The notes under the pieces were generated by a model. The model was not told the origin of the DNA, did no database searches, and was given only the letters and a program-made list of their open reading frames with translations. A program made the position numbers and the translations under genes. This document shows positions 36,785 through 49,311 of a stretch of 64,000 nt of DNA, in pieces; position 1 is the first letter of the stretch, and the number at the start of each line of letters is the position of its first letter. This stretch comes from Stercorarius parasiticus (Eukaryota > Chordata > Aves > Charadriiformes > Stercorariidae): NCBI GenBank assembly GCA_013396915.1, contig VWZL01000328.1:434186-498185 (forward strand), given 5' to 3'.

Positions 36785-38929
36785 ATAGCTGGAAAATATT
36801 TTGTCTTCCTCTTAAGACTGAACATACTTTTAGAATTTCTTGTTAGATTTTCTCTTTGAATACCCTGTCATATCCTTTCAGGTTTTTTTTTGTACGCTAC
36901 AATTCTTCGTCTTTTAAATGCACCCTTCAAATCTGATGTTGTTTCTGCTTTATCTACACTTTCTGGTTTTTCTGTGACGCCATTGCAGAGTTACCAGTAT
37001 AATTAGCTTAGTCTTCTAGTACCTTTCTCATTGGGACAGCTGGCATTCGCAGTTCTGGTGTCACTACTTTCTGGAACAGTCAGTTTCCCAGAATCTAGTC
37101 TGTCTAGCAGCTTCACTCATAAAGAATACAAGCTGAAAGTGATCATAGCTATTCTAATATTTTAATACTTCTCCATCTTTTTTTGACTTGACACATTTAA
37201 GACCACATCTAGAGGTGGAGGAAAACCAAGGCTATTATACTTCTGATTCTGGATGGGGAAACGTTCTCTGATTGCACTCATGAATGGGGAGAAATATTTT
37301 CATTCTTTTCAATTTTCTAAAAACAGGTAAGCATGAAAACATTTTCAAAATTAAAAAAGAATAAAATACGTTGTGAATATTTACCTAAAACCATTGAAGC
37401 TATTTATTTTGCTCAGCACTGAAAAAAAGTTTATAGTATCTCAAACCAAATTGACTACAGATGTCAACAGCAATGCTTTATGTAAATATGAGATAAGAGC
37501 ACACTTTGGTAAACATGTCTTCTCTTACAAGTCACTGTTAAATTTTAAACTTCTCATGTATCAGGAAAGTGCATGAAAAACTGATCCTCAAGAACAAATT
37601 CAAGGAAAATTGAATTTTATGCTAGCTCAATGATAATAGTAGAAGTTCTTCATAGAGATCTAGCACTTTCAGGCAATTCCTGTGTTTTAGAAAAACATGT
37701 AAATGTACAGGATTTGATATTCACTTTTTATTCATGGAGAAACTGAGAGAATGAATGACAGCACAAGTGTTAGAGTGCTGACTGAAGCACAAAGAGTGCT
37801 TTATTCATAGAATACCTAAATTATTTGATGGTAGTGCTAACAAGATCTAATTTTTTTATTATTTTTGACTAATTCTTTTTCACAGACTTTTGTGAAATTA
37901 ACATTTTACTATGGCTAAAACTGTAAAACCTTGGAATAGGATTCTGTTCATAAAGCTCCATTTTTGTAAAGGACTGTAAAAATTTTCCTAGTACCAGCTG
38001 ATGTACTCTGATTAAGTATGAAAACTCTCAACGGTTAGTTTTTCTCAGCGTACCGTGGATATGTGGAATATATGCTTTTATAAGACTAAAAATAAACAAA
38101 CAAACAAAACCAAAAAAGGAAGAAGTTTCTAAATATTCCTAAATAGTCCTCAGTATATCTATTTACATTCCAGTGTGGCATGTGTGACTGTGGGATGTGT
38201 GCTATATGGTTTTCTGTTTTCTCTTAATAGCAAAAAAATCCTAAAATAAAAGAATATCCTTCTTGGACCACCATCAAGAGGTAGGAGGAAAAACTTGAGA
38301 AATATAGAGTTATTTTTCTTCAGAGATGCTCAGCTACATTACACCGGGTCATAATTAAATCAGCAGAGAGTGATATCTCTGGAACACCCGTTGTAAGTCA
38401 GACTGGTATTAATCATCTCCAAGGTGATCCCAGTTACTATGGGAACTATGATATTTGTTTGTGTTCTTAGCACTGGCTGGTCGGCCAAGTTTGGCAGCCT
38501 CCTTATAGTAATCCAGCAGATTAGAAATGTTAAGTCCCCGTCATGAATTTTTCATTACTGCTGTCAGTATGAATCTGTCCTTTACAGAAATAATTACTAA
38601 TTAATAAATCCTACTCTGCGTTCAGATGGGAAAGGTTGTCTGTGCTAAACCTGCCCTTTTGTAACCAAGCTGTTTAAACCCTTTTGGATTTTGTCAAGCA
38701 AAGAAAGCATCATTTTTTCACTCGCTAAGCTCTTCTTTCAAAACTGTGTAAACTCCTTGCCATTCCTTTTTTTCCTGTGACTTTTAGAAATATTTATTGA
38801 AAAAAGATGGATCATCCTGAATGAAGGCTTGACTCAGAAAGATCCTTGCCTCTCGTTTAATTAATTTCTGTTCTCCAGCTGCTCCAGAGAATTTCTCTGG
38901 TTAATAAAAGAGTGTCTGAAGGTCTAGCT

Positions 38930-39110
38930 CCCTTGTCCTCTCCCAGAGCTGAGTGACACCTGGCTCTGCCCTCACCACCCGACTCAGGGAGGCATGGGCT
39001 GTCCTGCACCCCACACAGGTCCCCACCACCCCGGGTACCCCAGCAGGGGCAGTCCCCAGCAGCACTCTGGGTGGTCCTGACCTGGGAGGTCCAAAACCTC
39101 CTGCTGAGGT
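38930..39110. other. GC-rich but CpG-poor patch
   Basis: About 180 bp rich in CCC, CAG and GGG motifs within AT-rich DNA. Only about two CpG dinucleotides are present (in ACCCGACT and CCCCGGGT), so it is not an unmethylated CpG island. It could be a decayed exon, a GC-rich old repeat or chance. Confidence 0.35.
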
Positions 39111-39482
39111 TCATCATGCATGAACTACGGAGAAAGTGCCTGAGATTCATTAGAACCCACCAAACCGGATGCAAAACAGCAAAAACTTGAGCTGACTGAC
39201 CCAGGAGTGGGAAGGCAAGGGAAAAAGAGAGAAGAAACATTCTAAAATTCCCAGTAACCCCCAAAAGTAATTTATCATCCTCGAAAAAAAAAAAACCTTG
39301 TGATCCTTAACTATGTACTAAAAAAGATATCGCACAAAAACCTGGATGAGTTATTGAAAATGTAATTGGAGCAGGGGAAGGGAAAGCAGACAGCTAGCTA
39401 GAGAGCATTTCATTTCCCTGCTTCAGTGGATATCTTTCCTCTGTGTAGATGCCATGCTTTGCTTCCCTTTTTGTTTTGACAG

Positions 39483-39593
39483 GAGAGAAGCGGACAGCCC
39501 TTATAAAGTCAGTTCCACTTGAATCATGCAGAAAATCTGATCTCACTTCCCTACGAAGCAATATAAACTCTCAAAGAGACCTTTATTGCGATG
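39483..39593 (+). other. 111-bp exon-like segment with strong splice sites (hypothetical)
   Basis: A strong acceptor (TTCCCTTTTTGTTTTGACAG) ends at 39482 and a donor (GATG followed by GTGAGG) begins at 39594. The enclosed length is a multiple of three and only one frame is open across it, beginning EKRTALIKSVPLESCRKSDL and ending RDLYCD. Exon start and end share the same phase, as in many cassette exons. The peptide matches no family I recognise, and no flanking exon is identifiable nearby. It is the best single coding-exon candidate in the window but remains unproven. Confidence 0.22.
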
Positions 39594-42500
39594 GTGAGGT
39601 ATGGAGGTATCACAGTACCTGGTGTTCTTATATTTCTTTTTTTCTACAAAGACATGCTTATCCTGAAGAAGTTGCAACCACCCTGTCCCTTCTCTTTTTT
39701 CTCTTCTTTCATTTTTATCCTTTAAAGGGTCTGTTTCAGCAGCCATATCCAAACCTTACTCAAGCACCCATATCAACCTTACTCAAATTTGATCTGAGCC
39801 AAAACCAGGAGAAGTTCAGGAGGCTCCCTATGAAGTCTTTTTGCAGGAATGGGCTTTAGTGATACTACTGGAGAGAAGTTCAGACCTCTAACAAGATGGC
39901 AAAAGAAGTAAGAGAACAACATGCAGCAGCTGGGGAGGACAAGCTAGGAGGCAGAGTCTGGGCTGCTCTACAGGAGAGCACTTCTAGGCAAAGTGGAAAT
40001 TTTCATCTGAACTCTGTTACTGATGTTTTATTTTAGCCAAACAAGTTAATTGGCAGAATTAATTTGTTCCGAGGGATTTGCATCTCCATTTTAAACAGTG
40101 CTGTCTTCCAAAATGGTTTTTGAACACAAGATGTGAGAATGCTAAGGAAAAATCAGTCAAGTGTTTAGAGCCAACTGAAAGAAAATTTTGAAATATGAAT
40201 GTTTGAAATCCTGTATTAGCAGGGTAATTACCCTAAACAACCTGAAATTTCAGGTATTAACCTGAAATAAAAACACAGGAATCCCATAAAAATGGTGTTA
40301 GAAAGTGAAGGTGATTTATATTATGCTAGCAACTCTTCAAAGTACGACTCTATTCCACTATACACTTTGAATACAACATTGTAGAAACCTTATCATGACA
40401 GTTTGATAAAACACAATTTAAATGGATATATTCAGTAAGAATGAAGACAAAGAATTTAATTCAGAAATGAGACCTAAAAATGAATCTAGAAAAATATTCT
40501 TGCGAAAATTTGAGAATATTTTTACCATTATTCTGTAGAAATAATCAAATAGAAATTAAAAATTCATTCAGAATAAACTTTTCAGGTTCTTAATAAAGCA
40601 TAAATTTGTCAAAGCATTAGGTATTGCAAATTTAGCACAAAAAGTCTCTCCATTCTGCCACACCTTTCTGAATATTTTAATGCTAAAATATGTGGTCACA
40701 TTCAAGAAGCATCACTGAAAATATTTACACCAACTTTGTAGCACCACAGAAAAAAACCCAAAAGCATTTACAATTTCAGAGATAGAGGGAAAATAACTGG
40801 TGAATTGATTGGCAAAAATATTGGCCACTGAAAATTTTACATGAAAATACAATCAGATTTCTGAGAATATTGTTTCTTTGCATAACACAGAGAACTGAAA
40901 TAAATTATCATCAAAACCGTAGATCTACTACCAGCATTAGACAATGTTATGGAGTTTCCAAGTATATAATTTACACTTCTCAAATTATAGAGGTTATTCT
41001 TTACTTCTATGAAACATTCATCAGGAAGATTATTTTATATTGCTAAACAATCGCAATTGTAATCTTTTTTTTTTCTTTTCCTTTAAAATAGACATTTAGA
41101 CAAAGCACGTTTGATTTAATGCTTTGTTCCTTGGAGAAGGAGCTTTTCAAAGATGAAAACAGCGATGGCCACACAGGCAGGCACCTAATCCAAGGTTCCT
41201 GACCTTGTCCAATCGTTAATCTAATGTTGTGGCATGCCGCACCTCACTTTAGATGTAATAAATTAGAACTTTTGAGATTCTTAATTTGGAAAGGCAAGGC
41301 ACCCCCATAGTCACAATTCACTGAACTTTGTGCTACCAACAGCTCAGCGCTTAACTGCATGTACCAAAGAAATGCCAAAGGTTTATACCCCTGTATTCTC
41401 AACATCAGTACTCCAGCCCAGTTGTAGGTACTTTAAATTTAGATGCCGTATGCGTCAGACATGTAGATATGATCAAGCCAGAATTAATTAAGATCCTTAG
41501 TCACACTGATCATGCCATAAATCAAAGCGAAAGCTAAAAAGAAAAACAAACTCCTTTTCAAGTTTCTCTGAGCGGATGCTACACAATATGATTTAAGAAT
41601 TTGGGTTATTCTCTGCTCAGCCTACCATATTTTATGCATGTGTTCAGTAAAATACTCACAGAGATTCAAAACTCATTTAAGAGGATATCCTTCCTCATCA
41701 AAAATGAAAGAGCACATTACATGAATAACGATGAGACTGAAATTAGCTCTTGTTCCTTAGAGGAGCACCAGCTCTGTCTAGTTTAGAGGTAGTTAGGGAA
41801 GAAAGGCGGTCCTGGTGTCACAATTGGTTTAAATTGATGTTCTCCACAGGCTATGAGCACACTCTGTGTATCATTCATGCAAGGCACCCTCATGAAAAGC
41901 ACACTTTTCCTGGAACTTCTTCAGGGAAAGAAGCTGCTGTGGAGGGGATGATAGCTAAGTTGCTTAATCCTTTCATAATGAATTTATTCCTCGTGAAATG
42001 TATCACATGAAAGGGTCTTCAGGACTGTCTACCCGCATCATAGGTATGGCCAGACTTACCCACAGGGATCTGGCAGACCTCCTTGCTTCTCAGAAAAAGC
42101 ATCTTCAGACATAACAGGCCAGTTCAGCCTTTGAGTCCAGCCACACTTTCTTTCCTCTGCCATCTACAGAGGCAGTCAACTTGCCTGCCTGCAGCTCATG
42201 GAGGGGACACCACAGTTTACGGTAGCATATCAACAGCAAAACTAGGACTATAATGATATATATATTATATATATATACACACTATATGTATGTGTGTGTG
42301 TGTATACATATATAAAATATATAGTGATAACTATAAAATTTAGTACAGACATTTGAAATCTGTTCTGATGGCTAATGCAGTGATACCAGGCAAATATTTG
42401 TAAAAACTAAGTTTTGGTTGCAGAAATGCCTAAATATTTGGGAGCTGTTCTTCATAAATGCCTGTATCTCCACATACAGAAAAACTCTTGTGTATAAATA

Positions 42501-45500
42501 ATATTATTCAGTATTTACTTTTCATTGCTCTTCTGTTTAAAAAGCTTCTATCACCTAGGCAGACAATAAAGGAAATATTAAGAAATGTAAGGCTGCGGTT
42601 TCCAAAGGCATCTCAGCAGTTAACTGTTCGACTAACACAGGAATTTACAAACTCTCGTGAGCTCTATTAAGAACGCCAGCTTGGATGAGCATTCAAATGT
42701 CTCAGCTATTGTATAACAACCAGCGATGTAAAGAAAAATCAGGTTGCAAACCTCACTTTGGGTCTAAACACAAAGGTACAAACAGAATTTAATTATTTGG
42801 ACTAGCCTACTTTGGGATCAGTAGAGGCTAACCAAGTGAATAGCTGTCTGCCATAAGTTTGAGTATTTCTCTGGATATTTCTTTTCCAAATCAATATTTT
42901 ACAATAAAATCAAATTTTATGAAACAGCTAATATACCTCATTGCAGGAAGCACATTTTAAAGACAAAAGCTGAAAACTTGTGAGAAGAAAGTGGAATATT
43001 ATTTAAATCCTATCAGGAAGCCGGTAGTAACTGTTTGTATGAGTACAGGGCTTTTGGTGGGAGGGGAAGGAGGAGTTAAGCTTTAGCATAGCTATTCATG
43101 ACAGAAAATTAACATAAGTTTGCTTTTCCTATTGTATTTTTATCACACAAGAACTGAAAAGATAAATGGATATGTCAACTCCATAAGTGGAACTGTGCTG
43201 AAAAAATACCAAATGGAAAATTAACCCTACATAAGCAACCACGCTAGAAATAAAACCAAAAGCATTAATTGCTCTGCACATGCAGTAAGACAACTCAGAT
43301 ATCAGTCCTTCATTTTGATTTCTTTCCTCCATAAGCATGAATCATTCACGGTTGCCAGCAAAGACCACCATTGCACTACAATGAATGTCAATTTGATGAA
43401 GCTGAAAGATTAAACTGAAGACAGCCTGGTGATTTCAACTGCCGGCTTCACCTGCCGCGAGGTGCTCACCCTGGGACGTGCCCAACAGGGCCCCAGCTCC
43501 TCATGCAACCTCCTCGACAGCGATGCCTGCCCTCTCTGTGACAATACGAAGCTGCAGATTTCAACCTGTGAAGTAATTCTGCAGGTGAACAAATCATTTT
43601 TTAACATCAGCAAGTTCAAAGATGTATTTGACCTTAGCTGAATACGAGGTTGCATCTATCATCTCCCTCATCCTTGCCTTTTGGAAGGAGAAGAGGGCTG
43701 CGCAAAATTTCTCACGGAAAGTCTTGTGCAAGGTTTTCCTTCCGGGACTAATTTTCAGAACAGCAGTATGCTGCTTTTTGAGGAAAGAACTAAAAAACTT
43801 GGTCAAATAAATTAAAATTATCACAATTCATTTTATTATTGAAGTTAGTATATTGGTTTAAGACCAATATTGGCATTATGTATATTGACTTACAGCTTAA
43901 GCTTGTATCCTAATAATCAGTCATATATAGCTAGCTTAATTTTTTCAGTACATTTTTTCAGTAAAGCTGTAACCAGATGTAGCAATGGAAGAAGCAACGT
44001 CATAGCTGAAGAAATCTGCTTGCACTGTCACTCTAAATCCTAGTAAAAAATATAGACTTATCACCTATATACATTGTCATTACACTTACAGATGGATAAA
44101 GCCGATGTGATATTACTGCTAGGTGGACAGAATTCTTGCTCCAGTACTATCCTCAATGGCTAGACAGTCTATCACATACCCTCTGACTTCCAATAAGTTT
44201 TGAATTCCCACACTGCTTAATTAGGGAGAGTAATTCCCCAGGGTCCCCTTCCCTACCCTCAGAGAGAAACAGGCTCCTCCAGAAGGTTATTGGGTTTTTA
44301 GATATGCTGGATCACCTGCAGTAGAGATCCTTTTTTTCATTTATTTATTAAATGAAAAGAAGGCATTGGGCAACTTAACCTCACTTTCGAGTTTGTTTCA
44401 AGTATGGCTGATATGTGCGTGTGTGTTTACATGGAAGAGAAAAGAAAAGGTTTCAAATTCCTTTCCATAACTAATAAGTTGCAATAGTTTTGTATGACAG
44501 TATATGCTAACTAACTTCTGTAGCTGTCAGTAGGAGCCATTGATTCAAGAGGAAATGACAAACTTGTGAATGTTTGTCAAGAAAAGTAACCCCCAAGTCT
44601 GTCTTTTCTAACCCCTGTGGATCATTTGCGAAATGATGGACAGAATTATTGGTCAGTTGGGATCCAAGTCTTATTTTCATTATAATATAATTTATCCCCA
44701 CATTTCAGGACTCTTATGACAGAGCTATGTTCAGGGACATTAGAATAAATAGAAGTCAGACTGAATGCTACTAATAAGGGAATGTTGTCAGAGTGATAAC
44801 AATGCAGTAATGGCACAGATCGTCCAGAGAAATGAGTAACATAATGGCTCGCTTTTTCTTTTAATTGCTTTTCCTTTTACTGAAAGATTCAGGCTCAGCT
44901 TTGCATCCAAATCTTTACACAAGTAATTAGTGGGTGCAAACTTCTGCCAGAAGTGCATATTTTTCCATAGTCCTCAAACCAAAGTAGGCAACAGAACATT
45001 AGGTCTGGCATTTCTAATTACAACTCTAATTATATAAAATCTTTTTGCCCAAAACAGCAAGAAACAGTTCCTACTGCTTAATGGGAGTAGAGCTTTCACC
45101 AGTCAACATTCTAGTACAGTATTCATCTATGTAAAAGTCAATTGCTCCATACTACCCACTGCCAACTGTTACCCACATGTAGCCCGAGTGGCAAAATCCA
45201 TCTATCAGTGTATGATCCTTCCAGCTTTCTTTAAAATTCTGCCTCAGCGTGGTGCCTTTCTTTTTTTAATAAGTACATTATCAACAATAAACTAATATCA
45301 GAAGCAACAGGGAATCGCCGCTGCAAGCCAGCAAGTTCCAGTGTTCTTCAAACTATCACCAGTGTGTTCGATAACATTTTGTCACTATTTCTGCATCTTA
45401 CAGCCTGCGAGGCCGCTGGTAGCTGATCCTTCTCACATCTAAATACTATACAGTGTTACTCACCAGTGCAAAATCTTTCACACATAAGCAAGGAAGAAGA

Positions 45501-47207
45501 ATGGAACAAAACTAAACAAATACCCAGAACACAAAGTTAGGATGCCCAAAGATGGAATAGCTTGCCCTGTGCAGGCAGGAGGGGGAGCCGGGGAGGTGTC
45601 TCGTGATGCACTTTTCACATTGTATTTTGCCTCCTCTAACTGCCTGAAGAAATACATAGCCCTACAGGACAAAAAGACATGGGCAAACACCATCATAACC
45701 AGGGTTTCCTCCACTTTTTCTTTAGTCAGATGTAAAAGAATCTGTGAGTTCATATGAGTAAAAGGCAAAAAGAGAAGGCAAAAGTTTCCCAGCAAAAGCA
45801 GCTTTCTGCCTTTGGGAAGTGCCAAACAGCTGGCCAGGGAAGAAACGTACCTTCCCAGCACAGTAGACTCTGTAGCAACTAATAAAGGTGGGGGACAATT
45901 TTACACTCTTCATGCAGAGTGTTTGGATGTACGTGAACTGCATCAAGCTCATGCTACCTCTGATGTGAGCATGAAGAGAAAAGACCATACTCTTGCCTAG
46001 GTGGTTGCACCAGCCTGTAATATTAGTTAGGTATGGACCAAACAAATTCTTGCAAAGCAGCCAAAGTGTTGTTAATCCTGCTTTTACACAGGCATCCCAG
46101 ATAAGGAGTTAGAGGAAGTCTTCCCACCTGCTTGTGCAGAGCTTATGCTCAAATTCTGAAGCATAGTTTAAATTGCAAAATTTCACCAAGAGCTAATTTT
46201 TTTTAAGGCGTTTAGGTGCCCGTCTCCCATTGCTGCCTTAAAAAACCCACAGTGAACAGTGTAAATTTGGCTTCACCCATATACAGGCAATTTTGATTCC
46301 TGCGCATATATGACATCAGATCCATGGGCACATTTCCAGTGGTATGTCTGTAATTTCCAGCTGTATTCCCAGAGGCTCAATACTGTAGAAAGGCTTCTGA
46401 TAAAAAATGCTGATAAAATGGAAAAGATTCCATTGCAGTTGTGCTGTAGCACTTCCACATCAAACATCCTTCCATGGGCTAGGAACAGATCTTTGGCCTC
46501 TGCTGGGAATAACAAAAGCGTAGCCCCAAGTCTTTGTTTTACCAGCACAAATCTCTGTGCCTGAGCCACTAAAATTCTCATGTTCACAGAAGTTGCAAAA
46601 ATGGTGCAAAATGTTCCTTTGTTTGAGAAAACATAAAGAGAGAAATAACACATTTTTTTCCTTGTTGCTTGAGGTTAGTGGTTAGGATACTACGGATTCT
46701 GCCTAGTCATAGTTAGGAAAATTGCCAAACAGTGTCAGCAATTAGGCAGCAGATCAGCACGTACAGCCAGCTAAGCTACAAGATCATTGAGGGAGCACAC
46801 AAACACCGAAGAACAGCAACGAGAAGGAGCCTTCGAGAAAGGAACCCAGCAGCTCCATTCCCAACAGACAAAAAGGCAATTCACCACGGGAAGAGCTGAT
46901 CAATATGCCAGCAGTCAGCTAATCTTACCGTTCCCTACCCAGATCTCAAGCATGACCTTTTAAATAGACTTCTGCCTTGACTGACAGGCTGGAGCTGGTT
47001 TCTCCCTTGAATTCTCACCAGAATTTCTCACTTGCCTTAGTCATGAGAACAAGATGTCAAAGGCATGCATATGCTTCACAGAAAACAACTGTCCTTTTTA
47101 GCTGGTTAAAGCATTCTTCCTCTTCACCTTTAGATCTTCCCTTTATTTAAAAAATAATCATTATGCATTGCTCTCATTCTTATGACTTTTGCTTCTCCAT
47201 CCTGCAG
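39594..47207. other. Unique noncoding stretch
   Basis: Mostly AT-rich. It holds a TA/TG microsatellite at 42251-42325 and a short GC-richer patch near 43440-43560 with an unremarkable open frame. The minus-strand frame 45478-45861 (127 codons) is not recognised. No RNA gene or transposon is evident. Confidence 0.5.
42251..42325. repeat. Compound TA/TG microsatellite
   Basis: Alternating ATAT runs lead into ACACACTATATGTA, a TGTGTGTGTG run and another ATATAT-rich part. Simple dinucleotide repeats of this type are length-polymorphic, and the AT part can form cruciforms. Confidence 0.92.
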
Positions 47208-47222
47208 GAGAATCAGCCCCAG
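47208..47222 (+). other. 15-bp microexon-like segment (hypothetical)
   Basis: A pyrimidine tract (CTTTTGCTTCTCCATCCTGCAG) ending at 47207 and a donor GTAGGTG starting at 47223 enclose GAGAATCAGCCCCAG, which would add ENQPQ in frame. Vertebrate microexons of 3-27 nt, often multiples of three, exist mainly in neuronal genes. The short length makes chance a serious alternative. Confidence 0.12.
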
Positions 47223-49281
47223 GTAGGTGATAGCCTGCAGGGAACACCACCCTCTGGGAGGTTTGCCTCTGGGTCCTGCAAGACCATACGAGCCCCACAG
47301 GGCTCTGCCACGCAGGAAAGCAGCCCCCATTCTGAGCCTTGCTTTGGGGTGTGTTTGCTGTTACACCCCCCCAAATGATGATAGTAGACTCTTTGTGAAA
47401 ACAATGCTTTCTCGCATTCTGTATTTGCTGGGGAAATCAAAATACAAATTCACTTCTCCTGTAGGCTATGCTTCTTACATAAGAACTACCCTTTCCGATG
47501 TTGATTGCCCCAAGAGTCAGCACATGCGTAATTCTCCCTGCCCTGGGGTCTCTCATCTATTTTTACCGTCTGTGTAATGTCTCTGTGTGGTGTTGTTTTC
47601 CCCCTCCATGGGGGGCTGAAGGCTCTGCTGCAGCCTGCAAGGCGGGATGACACTCTGTGTGGGTAAGAATGTATATTTAGCCGGCAAGCAGCAGTTGTTT
47701 AGGAGCCGCTCTGTCTGTCAAGTGCAAAGGAGGGACAGGATTCAGGGCAGTGTAAACAGAAATGGCAGTGAATGCATCTATTTCAGGGTGCTTACTCCAC
47801 TCGCATCAGCTTCCAGCCACCAGCACCAGCTAAAGCAGACATTTGACTTGTGAGTTAGGACAGAAGCAGAACAGAGCCCCTTGTTCTGATGTGGCCACTT
47901 TGCAGGCTGACACGCTTGCGTATAGCTGGTGTGTGCATCAAGAATGTATTACGGCAGCCTCACATGTCTGGTCCCAGGCAGAATTCACCCCACAAAATGT
48001 TATAGGCACGGGAGTCCATAGGGTCCCTGCAGGCTCCTGCATACCAGGTAGCGTTAAACCAAATATTGAGCCACCTCGTTTGAAAATCTGCTGAGCCAAG
48101 GGTGTATAGATACTTAACTGTTTCTGATGATCTTTGGAGTCATGCAGACAGACCTGCGCCTGGGAGGCAAATGCTCTTTCCTTTTCCTAGCTCACAAGTC
48201 ACACGATCCCTTTTCATATTGCTTTGTTTCAAAAAGAGGTTCAATAAATAAGGGATCAAGAAGTCAAAGAAAGAGAATGAGACAACCTTACACATCCAGG
48301 AAATGCTCAGCTTTCACTTTCTTCTGTTCACTACCTCTGTGTTTTGATCTGGCACTCACTGAATTAAATGGTTCTAAGTACAGGTCTCCTTACCTGTCAA
48401 ATCCTGTCATCAGTCACTTCAGAATAAAGAAACAGATCATTCCAAAATCCAATCCTGAAACAAATATAGTCAAGTGAGAAACATCAGGTTTTTTCCTATC
48501 TCTACACAAAAGCACAGAAACGACACTTTGAAATGAGATTTCTTTTCTGCTCTCTCTTCCATGTTCTCTTGTAAGGACACTAAAGAAAAAAAGCAAGAAC
48601 TGGAGAAAAAGGTATTATAGTATGAATCTCTCTACGTACACCTGCAGTTGTGTGGTTAATTCAGGGGGTGTAAATTCATCCACCCAGTTAGACATTGTGA
48701 ATCCCATGTGTCAGCTCCATAAGCAGCCACAAGACGGATTCAGACTCGCTGCCGGGACACCTGTAACCATTTCCACATCAGATGAACACGTGTGTTTTCT
48801 TTGGGTGCACACAGCTCTACAAGGAAAGAAGCCCCGTTTCCACAAGGGGCTAACCTCCTGAAGCTGAGCTTTTACAGCCAGCCCCAACTCTCTCTGGGCC
48901 CAGGTCCTCAAAACTGGGCAAAGTTCAAAGAAATCAAGAGCATCCCTCTAAAAATGGTCAGATATTTTACAAATCACATCTTATATTTACAAATTTAAGC
49001 TTTTACTGTCATTTCCTGACTTCTGAGTACGCAGAATACACTCAAGCCACACTTCCAGGACTTTTTGCAGGATGGAGGGTATAGAATGGAGGGGTTGTCT
49101 AGGGTTTGTTTTCCCCCCCAGTGAGAACAGAAATTCCCACAAACAGCAAGAAAATTAGCCTCCAAATAGTGCAGGATTTACAATCAAACCATGACAACTG
49201 GCAATATGGTAAGACCAGTTACAGCAGACAGTTATTTGGCTCCTACTGCTTTCCAGGACTCTTTCCAGTGGCCCTTGCCCC

Positions 49282-49311
49282 NNNNNNNNNNNNNNNNNNN
49301 NNNNNNNNNNN
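49282..49311. other. Assembly gap (30 N) in a C-rich run
   Basis: Undetermined bases sit between CCCTTGCCCC on the left and CCCCGACTT on the right. The missing sequence is probably a C-homopolymer or C-rich run that the sequencing chemistry failed on. Confidence 0.98.

Larger units (their letters stand above)
29225..39482. other. Unique noncoding stretch with small repeats
   Basis: No recognised gene. A purine-rich plus-strand tract at about 30380-30660 produces a long but unsupported minus-strand frame (30425-30925). A 17-bp tandem repeat lies at 36735-36784, and GGGAAAGGGAAAGG motifs near 34564-34610. A doubtful CR1-like tail (35518-35580) and a GC-rich but CpG-poor patch at about 38930-39110 are described separately. 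Most of the rest is AT-rich. Confidence 0.5.

Noticed and set aside
45478..45861. 127-codon minus-strand open frame with a hydrophobic end
   Set aside because: The length is within chance expectation for 64 kb read in six frames. There is no family match and it overlaps another frame on the opposite strand.
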